A DNA stretch of 64,000 nucleotides from contig NC_067132.1 in the NCBI RefSeq assembly GCF_021347895.1, positions 6,416,268-6,480,267 of the forward strand, in the 5' to 3' direction. This stretch comes from Acanthochromis polyacanthus (lineage: Eukaryota; Chordata; Actinopteri; Pomacentridae). This document shows positions 39,513 through 50,184 of the stretch, piece by piece. The position numbers were made by a program, and so were the translations under genes. Position 1 is the first letter of the stretch. The number at the start of each line of letters is the position of its first letter. Below the pieces are notes generated by a model. It saw only the letters and a list, made by a program, of their open reading frames with translations. It was not told the DNA's origin and made no database searches.

Positions 39513-42500
39513 AAAATTATTATTTCTTTCTTCTTTTTCTTCTTCTTCTGCTCTTTAAACTGGAATTTGACCCCCTAAACATGCTCGAAAATTTTGCACA
39601 AAATTCAGTTCCGGCGAAAAAATTTTTTTTTAAATGTGTTTCAAAATTGGGACTTCAAAATTGGCTCTACAGCCCCACCTGCAAAAATCAAAATGCATTG
39701 CGTCAATGGGAATGGGGCCGACATCAACTTTGTCATACAGCCACCAAATTCTGCAGACACATGCGTCTTGTCGGAACAAACAAAAATATTATTATGACCC
39801 CGCCCTCAGATAAATAGGAAGGCAGCTATTTGGGATTGAATTTTCTAAAATGCTGAGTCACTGTTTTCGAGGACATTGTACAAAATGTTCGTTTTGATCG
39901 CGTGCTTCTCCAAATGAGCTGAAATTTCATGTACACCATCTACACAAGTAGACAATTAAGTTATCCAAATCGTAAAATTTCATTTCACGGTTTCCGCGTG
40001 GCAACGCCGCAAAGTTGATGTAAAATTTTGCCATTTTTTGTGAGTGATAAATGGCTGCCATTCGCACATAACGACTCCAATCCAAACCAAATTTTAAACA
40101 CTTATTGACCCTTCCTTCCTCGACACATTGACAGTGAAATTTTGACAATCGGCATTACAGCGCCCCTAGGCATGTAACGATATGAAAATTTGACATCACG
40201 ATAATTGTGATCAAAATTATCACGGTTATCGATGTTATCACGGTATTGTGAATTATGTTCAAAATGTTTAAAAAGTACTCATAGGAACACTTAAATCAAT
40301 GAACAACATTTTTATTTTAGAAAAACCAATCAAAATATGAACTTAAACCTTAAATAACATATTAATAAGCTTAAAAATTAAAGAGGGGACCTTAAAAGAG
40401 CCAGGAGGTTGTCCATTTGCTTGAAAGCAACATTAAGAATTATAAAGTACAACCAAAAAAGTAAGGTGCCACTGTCTCATAAATATTAACAAATAAAATT
40501 TTAATAAAATTACATTCTTTATATTGTGCAAATTGTAAGAATCTTCACATTCAGTGCTCAGAAAGATCTAGTCCTACAAATATAATATAATACAATAACA
40601 CTACTATATAAAACAAAGTAAAGTGGATGTAAGAACAATACAACCACATGTAAACAAATGTGTAGTGAAGCAGGTGGTTAAAATAACATAAAATATGTAA
40701 AAAAAAATCAAATGAGCCACACTGATTGTCTGTAGTCCCCACCATAAGGTGTTGCTTGCTGCTGACTTTGATCACTAGTTGAGATTGAAATGTAAAAATG
40801 TCAGCATATTTTTACTTTGTCTGGCTTGAGAAGTGATCTTTGAGGGGAGACGATGTGCCCGCTGTCACTGAATACCCTCTCAGATGGCACGCTGGTTGCT
40901 GGGATGCACAAAAGCTTCCTGGAAACCCTGGCAAGATGAGGCAGCTCTGATGCATGGCCCCTCCACCACACAAGTGGATCCTCCTCTGCTGGAATGGATA
41001 GCAGAGACTAGTAGTGCTTTATCTCTTCCTTCACTCTCTCTGCAGTGGTCATAAACTGACCCTCCTCCCTTCTCTGGTTCCTTGCTGAGGAAATCTTTCT
41101 CAACAATCCAGCCAGGCCTTTCTCCTCTGATGCTGGAGGTGTTAGTGTTGTGGAGGTGCTGCTGGTGCTTTGTGGTTCTTCCTTGATCTCTACAGGTGCC
41201 AGTTTCAGGGCTTCCTCGTGTACACAGCTCTCAACAGTTGCAGCCTCAGGCTCATCTAAAAAGCTGCTTTTGAAGCGGGGGTCAATGAAACAAGCCATGT
41301 CCATCACTCCCTTTGCCTTCTCTGTGTATCTGTTGTTAAGATCTTCTCTCATCACTTGTTTCATTTCTTTGGTCAAAGCTGAATCCTCACCTTTTTCGAC
41401 CAGAACATCACGGGTGATGTGGTCCAGAAGAGGTTTCAAGGTCAGTGTCAGTGACAGTGTCACACATGTCTCTGAGGCAAGTGCGTCAGTCAATTTGCTC
41501 AGGGGCTCAAGCAGCTGGCAGAGTTGCTCCATGACACTAATGTCTGCATCCTTGGGCATTAAATGATACGTTCCCCTTTCAGCAGCCAATGTGGCACAGA
41601 CTGGCTGCTGTTTGCTGAGCAGAAAACCCACGCCGACATGAAGCCACACTTCCTTACTGTACAGACTGCCTTTTGGGCAAACGAGTGGTGTGGGAGGTGT
41701 ACAGTCATTGTGAAGTCAATTAGTCAGAAATGCATGTTGGTAAAGTTTTGGGAAGATAGGGCAGAAGCTTGTGGAATGTACAGTGCAGGGGAGGACTCGT
41801 CTTCATGATGACTGCCTTTTCCTGTTCGATGGTTTCTTTGGTTGACAGTGTGTTCTTCTCTTGAGTCTCCATCTTCTTCAGCTCAACCATCTTGTGTGTA
41901 GATCCCCATCTTGTCACCACATCATGGATGAGAGCCTTCTGTGGAACGTTGAGGGTGTTTTGCTTTTCTTTCAGTGCTCTCTTTCTCTTCCAGCTCCGTG
42001 AAAAGGCTTGGACGAGATGACGGCAGGCCCTGACTGCTGTGTCCACCCTCTGGATTTTGAGAGCCTTTGAGATGGCCAGGTTTAAGTTGTGCCCAAAGCA
42101 CCCAAGCCACACGTCTGTGAACTCTTCAAAAGCCTTCACCATGTTGGTTGCATTGTCTGTTGTAACGCAGCAGAGGTCTTGCTTCTTGATCCCCCACTCC
42201 TCCAGCATGTTCTCGAAAAACTCTGTGATGTTTTGAGATGTGTGATCGTCTGGAAAGAACTGGGTTTCCAGGCAGTGTGATGACAGCTTCCAGTCTGGGC
42301 TGAGGTAGTGTATGGTGAAGCTTATGTAGGGTTGCCCTGCCCCACTTTCACTGGTCCAGATGTCTGTGGTTGCAGCGTAGTATGTTCCCTGAGTTACACT
42401 TTTTGCAACCTCAGCTTTGAGATCGTTGTACATCTTTGGGATTTCAGTCTTGGAAAAATGATTTCGTGAAGGAACTTTATAGTGAGGCACAGCAACGTTC

Positions 42501-42785
42501 ATCAGCTTCAAAAATCCAGGCCTCTCAACAGTTTGAAATGGATTCATGTCTTTCGCAATAAAATATGAGAGCTGCTGTGAGGTCTCTGGCATGTTTCAGT
42601 GTCGGTGCATAAGCAGCCTTCCTTTCAAACGCCTGGGTTATTGTTTGTGCCACTGTGACCGAAGAAGTAGAAGCTGTTGGAGGATTTGTCCTGGTTCTGT
42701 CCACTACATGCCCTCTCTGTAAATAAGAGGAAAGCAAATTTATAATGCTTATTATTAAATAATTATTATTATTCATCATCACACA

Positions 42786-42826
42786 TGCGCACGCACACAC
42801 ACACACACACGCACCCCCCTCCCCAA

Positions 42827-42900
<74 letters not shown>
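42786..42900 (+). repeat. (AC)n microsatellite inside the hAT
   Basis: Interrupted then pure AC repeat. It lies in a minus-strand intron or spacer between BED and catalytic parts of the transposase. Confidence 0.95.
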
Positions 42901-42902
<2 letters not shown>

Positions 42903-42933
42903 AACACTGTCTTCTGAACATTAACCGGCCGTT

Positions 42934-43105
42934 GATTCTATGCCGGACTTTCTGTCTGCAACAATGGTGTATTTAGCTTTAGCCACAGAGCTAGTATTGT
43001 GTCGGAGCAGAAACAAGACGATTCTATGTCGGACTTTCTGTCGGCAACAACGGTGCATTTAGCTTTAGCCACGGAGCTAGTATTGTGCTGGAGCAGAAAC
43101 AAGAC
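42934..43105 (+). repeat. 86-bp tandem duplication in the hAT
   Basis: Two adjacent copies beginning GATTCTATGCCGGACTTTCT (42934) and GATTCTATGTCGGACTTTCT (43020), with a few differences. Each ends near GAGCAGAAACAAGAC. Period 86 bp. Confidence 0.9.
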
Positions 43106-44126
43106 GAACACTCAGTTTTCACGGTTCCCTAAGCCCCACATGCATTCATTTCAAGTTAACTTACCTTTAACTTGCTGCACAGTTGCGGGTGGTGGTCCAG
43201 TAGCATGTTGGATGTGTTTCCACCCTTTGCCGATATTTTCTTGTGGCATTTTCGGCTGGGCTGCTTTCTTCCACCAGTCTCCCTTGCGCGTCTTTATAAA
43301 ATCCGAAGTACGCCCAGACTTCAGACTTTTCCACCGTCCAAAGTTGGACGGTGGAAAAATCTCTCCACTGCCGGTAGTACTGCCCTCCGCCATATTTACA
43401 AGTTGTTTACTGTGCAGTGCGCATGCGCGCAGGGCGCATGTGTCCGATCGGCTGCCTGCTGCTGCACTTCTCACAACAGTAGTAGGCCTATTCCTGAGAT
43501 TTTCCGGATTGTGGCAATCAAACACGGTTTAACGGTAATTAAAATTTGAAACAGTAGTACGAACCGTCAGACATTTTACCGCGGTTTATCATTTTAACCG
43601 GTAATCGTTACATCCCTAAGCGCCCCGTACAAAATCAAAATCAAATCTGTATGGGGAGTAAAATTATTAGTTTGTCAGAAATGAATGAAATTTGGGTGAC
43701 TATTCCTTCATGTGGTCCCGATCAAAAAAGCAAATCGTAACCATTTTGTAATTTTAACAGTGTTGCCGTGGCGATGGCTGAAGTTCCCCATGTTATTCTA
43801 ATGGGTCGAAGTGAAAAATCTCCCATTACATTAAATTTACCTGTTACCATGGAAACGTCCCAAATTTGACTCATAAATTCTGACACACATGCAGGTGAAA
43901 AACGTCAATGGTATCCATGCAGTATTTTGGACGGTGTTGCTGTGGCAATAGCCAACATGTCACATATTGTCATAATGCAGCAATGAATGAGCATGGCTCC
44001 TGTTTACTGTTGTTTGCACATTTGTAAATATTTTGATGAAATTTTGATGTACGCTTGCCAGAATAAAACAGGGCAGGTCAGGTCGGCGGCCGGCGAGGGC
44101 CTTTTGACGCTGCTTGCGTCTTTAAT

Positions 44127-45302
44127 TTTTTTTCCTTTCTTTCTTTCTTCTTCTTCTTTCTTCTGCTCTTTAAACTGGAATTTGTTCCCCTAGACATGCT
44201 CGAAAACTCACTAAATTTTGCACAAAATCAGTTCCGGCGAATTTTTTTTAAATGTGTTTCAAAATTGGGACTTAAAAATTGGCTCAACAGCGCCACCTGC
44301 AAAAATCAAAATGCATTGCTTCAATGGGAGGGGGTCCGACATCAACTTTGTCATACAGCCACCAACTTCGGTACAGACATGCATCTTGTCGGGACAAACA
44401 AAAAATATTATGACCTCTCCCTCAGACACACAGGAAGGCAGCTATTTGGGATTGAAATTTCAAAAATGCTGAGTCAGTGCTTTTGAGGATGTCGTACAAA
44501 ATGTTCGTTTTGATCGTGCGCTTCTCCAAATGAGCTGAAATTTGGTGAACACCATCTACACAAGTAGACAATTAAAAGTTATCCAAATCGTAAAATTTCA
44601 TTTCTCCATTTCCGCGTGGCAATGCCGCAAAATTGATGTAAAATTTTGCCATTTTTTTGAGTGATAAATGGCTGCCATTCGTACATAACTCCAATCCAAA
44701 CCAAATTTTAAACACTTTTTGACCCTTCCTACCTGGATACATTGACAGTGAAATTTTGACAATCGGCGTTACAGCGCCCCCTACAGAATCAAAATATAAT
44801 CTGTATGGGGAGTAAAATGATTAGTTTGTCAGAAAGGAATGAAATTTAGGTGACCATTCCTTCATGTGGTCCTGATCAAAAAAGCAAATTGTAGCCATGT
44901 TGTAGTTTTAACGGTGTTGCCATGGCGATGGCTGTAGTTCCATATTTTATTCTAAAGGGTCCAAGTGAAAAATCTCCCATTATATTAAATTTACCTGTTA
45001 CCATGGAAACGTCCCAAATTTGACACATAAATTCTGACACACATGCAGGTTAAAAACGTCAATGGTGTACATGCAGTGTTTTGGACGGTGTTGCCGTGGC
45101 GATGGCTGAAGTTCCCCATGTTATTCCAATGGGCCCAAGTGAAAAATCTCCCATTCTATTAAATTTACCTGTTATCATGAAAACGTCCCAATTTTGACAC
45201 ATAAATTCTGACACACATGCAGGTCAAAAATGTCAGTGGTATCCATTCAGTATTGTGGACGATGTTGCTGTGGCGATGGCTAACATGTCACGTATTGTCA
45301 TC
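44127..45302 (+). repeat. Body of unclassified repeat, copy B (empty hAT site)
   Basis: A second, adjacent copy in the same orientation. It starts in a T/C-rich tract and CTGCTCTTTAAACTGGAATT, passes the uninterrupted TTACAGCGCCCCCTACAGAA (about 44771) and has three units of the internal repeat (keyed GTTGCCATGGCGATGGCT at about 44918, then near 45090 and 45262). It is cut at about 45302 by the LINE. Confidence 0.75.
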
Positions 45303-46010
45303 CTCCACCTTGCTCACTGCGTGTCTCTCCATCTCATTCTCCAATGAGTTCAATTTGATTCTGACCACAGAGCCAGCTTTTTTAACCAGTTTGTTTAGAT
45401 GCCTTGCATCCTTGTTCTTTATACTGCCTCCCCAGCAGACTGCAGCATAAAACAGGACACTTACCACAACAGACTGATAAAAACATCTGCAGCTTCTTAC
45501 TGCAGATGTCTATACCGTAGATCGGAGTCTTCTGAGGCAAAAGAGGCGGCTCTGCTCCTTTTTGTAGATGAAGTCTATGTTTTCAGACCAGTCCAACTTA
45601 ACAAGCACCATAATCCAAGTGTACACCTAAATATTTATACGATGTCACCACCTCGATGTCCACACCACAAGTGTTCACTGACTGAAGAGGGGGTTTGGAA
45701 TCAGCAGAAATCTGTGATCATTTCCTTTGTCTTTGAAATGTTGAGTACCCGGCCGTGTTTGTGACTCCAGTCACTGAAGGTACTTATCAGATCCCTGTAT
45801 TCGGCTTCATGTCCATTTCTGATACGTCATGATAGCAGTGTCCTCAGAGTATTTCTGAATGTGGCAGGACTCACTGCTGTATTTGAAGTCAGATGTATAC
45901 AGTGTGAACAGGAATGGAGCCAGGACTGTTCCTTGTGGAGCCCCAGTACTGCTCATTAATGTTCCAGAAGCACAGTTCCCCAGCCTGACAAACTGTGGCC
46001 TTCCTGTCGA
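45303..46010 (-). mobile_element. CR1/Rex-type LINE fragment 1
   Basis: On the minus strand: STGRPQFVRLGNCASGT and STGAPQGTVLAPFLFTLYTS. The catalytic region reads KYSEDTAIM, where active relatives have DD, then VEVVTSYKYLGVHLDYG-like text before the thumb. It ends abruptly next to copy B of the unclassified repeat. Frames are broken by several shifts. Confidence 0.78.
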
Positions 46011-46466
46011 TACAGTACAATACAGTACAATAGAATGGCTTTATTAATCCCCGAAGGGAATTTCAATTGTCTGGTCTCATCTGTTTACTTTTGAATTAAA
46101 TAGTCTGATTGCTGCTGGCAAGAAAGATTTTCTGAGTCTTTCAGTCCTGCAGCACAGGGATAGGAGCCGTCCACCATTGTTTTGTTGTTCACTGAGGCAG
46201 ATGTGAAGTGGATGATCCAGGTTTGTCAAAATGGCCTCCATTTTGCTCAGTGCACGTCTCTCCACCTCATCCTCCAATGTGTTCAATTTCAGTCCAACCA
46301 CAGAGCCAGCTTTTTTAATCAGTTTGTTCAGATGTCTTACATCCTTGTTTTTTATACTGCCTCCCCAGCAGACTGCATCATAAAACAGGACACTTGCTAC
46401 CACAGACTGATAAAACATCTGCAGCATCTTACTGCAAATGTCTAATGCAGAGCTCCAGACTAACAT
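46011..46466 (-). mobile_element. CR1/Rex-type LINE 3' fragment 2
   Basis: Its 3' end (plus-strand left) is a GTACAATACAGTACAATAGA tail followed by TTTATTAATCCCCGAAGGGA, a common LINE 3' terminus. The frame 46466-46077 reads LQMFYQSVVASVLFYDAVCW, GSIKNKDVRHLNKLIKKAGS and TERLRKSFLPAAIRLFNS, the RT C-terminus. It duplicates the C-terminal region also present in fragment 1, so it is a separate copy. Confidence 0.8.
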
Positions 46467-47802
46467 TTTTTCCTAGGAGCACAGTGGCCCCTAACTTAAA
46501 ATTTTAGGAGCGCAATTCACGTAAAGTTCCACGCTTTTGCTGTCTAGCAAAGGATGTGTCTAAACTTAGAAGCAGCTGGAATGAGGACAAGAAAGGAGTG
46601 AAGGACAGAAAGGTGAATTTGTGTTCAAAATAAGGCTGAACGTAAATAAAGGCTTTGTGAAACATCAGGAGCTTCACCGTCATTTGCCTCCCCGCTGTAG
46701 GGTCCTCCCTCATGAAAGGATTAGTGCGGTTCTGAGGGGGAATGAGAGGTATTTCACAGACGTGGTCTCCTGTGCTCAGTTATTTACCTAAAGACCTAAC
46801 TCAACTTGTGATGAGGGGACAGAATGACACAAAGTGGCCAACTCATCAGGAGCTAACCAATAAGCATCTTTCTCCTTTACTATTGTGTTACTATTATCAA
46901 AATAGTTCAGCTATCTTTGTCTCTTTTGTTATCAGGCATTAAAGTTGATTGTAAATGATCTGTGAAAACTGATCATTATGGTAATATATCTGACATCAGA
47001 CTGTGTGGGAGTAGGAGGGGTTGGCAGCTGGACTTCTTCTTGTCTTAAACGTATGACAGTGCAGTGGCAGTATTACTTTGTCTTCATTTACTCATTTAAT
47101 TTCCCTTTCTTTCAATTGCAAAATTGTTTAAAATAATTGACTCTTAATGTTCCCTTGCTTTTATTTAATTTATTTATTTTTTGTTCTTCTGTTTTAAATG
47201 TGCAGTGTAACGCAACAGCATGATATACAATTTTATGTTCTTTTGTCTGTTTATGAAAATACAAAAACTCAAACAAACAAAAAAGGTAGTTCCACAAAAG
47301 ATCTATAAATTCTCCTTCAATTGTTGATGGGGTTAGGGTAAAAATGACCCGTGTATGTGCTCTGGACAGGAATAAAACTAGACGAGCCCTCAGTAGAGGG
47401 CAGAACCACGCCCTCTACTGGCGAAAACCCCGTCCTCCCTATACAAATGATGCAATATGTATCACTTTTGATCATCGTACATATCTCCCTTCCTACTTGA
47501 TCTGCTGACCTGTAACTCCACAACTGAGCACGGGACCTTAGACTGCTCTTCAGTGCCAAGTTTGATTATCCTGACTTCAGCACTTGCAGAGATATCGGAA
47601 TGGACATAGCCACATGCATACATACATACTTACCCAGCCAGCCAGATACCGCACCAAATGCAGTAACCCCGCTGACGTTCGTCAGGCGTGGTTAATCACT
47701 GACCAGCAAAAGTTAATGCTGACATCAGCACACCTCCATTGCAGGCATGTACAGTCCACGTGTTCACACAGCTGAATCCTTGACACCAAATCGTGAGCAG
47801 AG
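46467..47802 (+). other. Intron 6 sequence with a possible one-ended DNA repeat
   Basis: The first 80 nt (CAGAGCTCCAGACTAACATT at 46446-46465 onward) resemble a transposon end, but the other end is not found. A perfect 11-bp stem with an 8-nt loop, CAGTAGAGGGC/GCCCTCTACTG, sits at 47391-47420. The rest is unassigned. Confidence 0.4.
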
Positions 47803-48473
47803 TACCATAATTTCTGGATTGAGTGCACCTGAATATAAGCCGCACCCACTAAATTTAAAAAGAGGAAAAAACATGTACATATATAGACCGCACTTGTCGA
47901 AAAGCCACAGGTCTCCACGTTGTAAAAGAGATATGTACACTGAAAGATTTTTTGAACTTTTAAATAAGTGCCAAACAGTGCCTGTAATACGACAGTAAAT
48001 ACGACAGTAAAACGCATTCAAGACGGTTCACGCTGCCGTCTCCATCTCACCATTGATTCATTGATGCCAAGCTTACGTGCATCAGCTCTACTTCCTTCTT
48101 CGACAGGCAGATCAATTGCCTTTAACTTTAAAGCTGCATCATATGCGTTTCTTCATGTGTTTTCCATGATGAGGATGTGTGCATGAAGTGCAAAATGACT
48201 GATCAGAAGAATTTAATGTGAGTGCGTTTGATTTAATTCCAACAGTTTCGTTGGTCCACTGTGACCTGTTTGGTAAATTTCATTGGTCTGATGTGATGAG
48301 GCTAAACTTGTTGGCGACAAAACTGAATTTCCCTTTGGGGATGAATAAAGTGATTCTGATTCTGACATGAAGCTCACCCGTAAAAATCTATACATTAGCC
48401 ACATCATTGTATCAGCCGCAGGGTTCAAAGCGTGTGAAAAAAGTAGTGGCCTAATAGTCCGGAAAGTATGGTA
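47803..48473. mobile_element. TA-flanked MITE, split by a LINE tail
   Basis: Ends TACCATAATTTCTGGATT (47803) and the complement of TACCATACTTTCCGGACT (48473), with the internal TATAAGCCGCACCCACTA and CAGCCGCAGGGTTCAAAGCG. This family is common in fish and other vertebrates; a mariner-like source is likely given the TA flanks. A LINE 3' tail (AATTTCCCTTTGGGGATGAA, then TAAAGTGATTCTGATTCTGA) is inserted at about 48222-48367. Confidence 0.75.
48222..48367 (+). mobile_element. LINE 3'-tail fragment in the MITE
   Basis: A short insert that ends CCCTTTGGGGATGAATAAAG followed by TGATTCTGATTCTGA, the simple-repeat type tail of L2-like elements. Confidence 0.65.
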
Positions 48474-48530
48474 AATGCAGATCAGTGTCAAGAAAATGTA
48501 TCTGCTAAAAGCTCTATGAATGTATTGTAG

Positions 48531-49027
<497 letters not shown>

Positions 49028-49158
49028 GTATTCATGAGGACTACCAGCTGCCTTACTATGACCTGGTACAGTCAGATCCATCAGTGGAGGAGATGAGGAA
49101 GGTAGTTTGTGAGCAGAAGCTTCGACCCAACATTCCTAACCGCTGGCAGAGTTGTGAG
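49028..49158 (+). CDS. tgfbr1: tgfbr1 exon 8: kinase C-lobe
   Basis: Reads [20 protein letters not shown], then [20 protein letters not shown] and SCE, followed by the donor GGTAAGAC. Same length as the human exon (131 bp, from memory). The final exon, which should encode the last 40 or so residues (including the kinase end RECWYANGAARLTALR from family knowledge), is not seen in the remaining 14.8 kb of the window. Confidence 0.97.
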
Positions 49159-49214
49159 GTAAGACAGATGATGCTATACCTGAGTGTAACTCTTTACAAA
49201 CATGTTTTTGAAAG

Positions 49215-49310
49215 TACAGTGATCCCTATTGCGGGTTACGTTCCAGACTCCCCCCGCGATAGACGAAAATCCACGAATTACCGATCATATTGTAACCCTT
49301 AAATATTGGT
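49215..49310 (+). mobile_element. Mariner/pogo-like MITE end
   Basis: Starts at TACAGTGATCCCTATTGCGG, with CCGCGATAGACGAAAATCCA inside. It matches the family whose opposite end lies at 53682. The right border in this copy is not clear. Confidence 0.55.
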
Positions 49311-49689
49311 CGACTCACCCGTCTCCAGGGCTGTGGGTCAAGGCTTGTTACAATTCCCTTGCGTTTTTATGCTCATAGCTTTTGCTGTTTTCCATACTAA
49401 ACATCCCCAGCACAACAGCACAGTTTTCTGCAGGTTTTATTCATCGCTAAGCACAACAAACGCATACCGCGTGCTTACGATTCTCCTGCTGTACCACAAT
49501 TAAGTCAGCTGTACCAAAAACAACAAGAATGCAGAACCAACATCTGGAACACCGTGCAGGGAAATAAGAAAACACAAAACAATAAAATATCTGACCAAAT
49601 AGTCAATGAAATAAGATCCAGGCGCAACATAAACACCAAAATAATAAACAAAATAAAGTAAATGCAAATGAACACAATCATACACAACT

Positions 49690-49960
49690 CCAATGCTAAA
49701 ATATTTATTTTATTATTACTCCGCCAATGAACGCAGCAAAGTTATGTGACGATCAGCGTACGTTTGTCTGTGAATCTATGTGCAACATTACTTGAAAAGG
49801 GACAAATGGATTTGGATGAAATTTTCAGGGAAGGTCAGTAATGACACAAGGACCAACTGATTAGATTTTGGGAGCAATGCGGCTTATTGTCTGGATCCAC
49901 GGATTTGTTAAGGATTTCCCATTGCAAGGAATGGCAGCCAGCATGACGTCACTGTAACCA
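49690..49960 (+). repeat. Teleost dispersed repeat, unclassified
   Basis: The stretch TATTACTCCGCCAATGAACG through ATTTGGATGAAATTTTCAGG and AAGGACCAACTGATTAGATT looks like a repeat I recall from many fish genomes. No ends or family name can be supported. Confidence 0.4.
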
Positions 49961-50184
49961 TGACAGCTGGTGAACTCTGTCAGTTGCCTGCTGACAATTA
50001 CATGATTGTGATCCCACTACAAATCCACAGTTGCCAATTTATCAGAAATTATACAAGGAACAATTGTTTAAATTGTGGGGGTGTTTCTAAGTCCCATCAA
50101 TTCCCGCTGCCCACTACATATTTAAGCCACACAATTCATTATCCGTACATAATGTACACACAAAACCATTCGAGTATGGAATGA

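Larger units (their letters stand above)
40800..43414 (-). pseudogene. hAT transposase pseudogene with BED and dimerization domains
   Basis: The N-terminus near 43400-43170 keeps a BED-finger stretch in one frame (CHKKISAKGGNTSNMLLDHH). The catalytic part (42592-41720) reads LMNVAVPHYKVPSRNHFSKT, YYAATTDIWTSESGAGQPYI and CVTTDNATNMVKAFEEFTDV, then CFGHNLNLAISKAL and VVTRWGSTHKMVEL, matching RNase-H-like hAT cores. A break near 41720-41650 shifts reading to SKQQPVCATLAAERGTYHLM onward (41649-41008). A TAG stop at 41008 precedes the dimerization domain (DPLVWWRGHASELPHLARVS, SVPSERVFSDSG). The enzyme is inactive. Confidence 0.88.
40167..43618 (-). mobile_element. hAT (ZBED-like) transposon, 3.45 kb, with TSD
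   Basis: Ends TAGGCATGTAACGAT (40167) and the complement of TAGGGATGTAACGATT (43618). A perfect 8-bp duplication AGCGCCCC flanks it (40159-40166 and 43619-43626). The unoccupied site is present in copy B near 44775. The minus strand carries a broken transposase. It also carries an 86-bp tandem duplication (42934-43105), a (AC)n tract (42786-42900) and a perfect 15-bp inverted repeat (43327-43358). Confidence 0.95.
39513..44126 (+). repeat. Body of unclassified repeat, copy A (holds a hAT)
   Basis: The body begins with a T/C-rich tract and CTGCTCTTTAAACTGGAATT, and ends with the GGCGAGGGCC...GACGCTGCTTGCGTC hairpin (5-bp stem) at about 44094-44122. Without the hAT at 40167-43618 and one target copy it would be about 1.15 kb. 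Near 43740-43990 it has two units of a roughly 175-bp internal repeat keyed by GTGTTGC(C/T)GTGGC. No convincing coding frame was seen. Confidence 0.7.
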
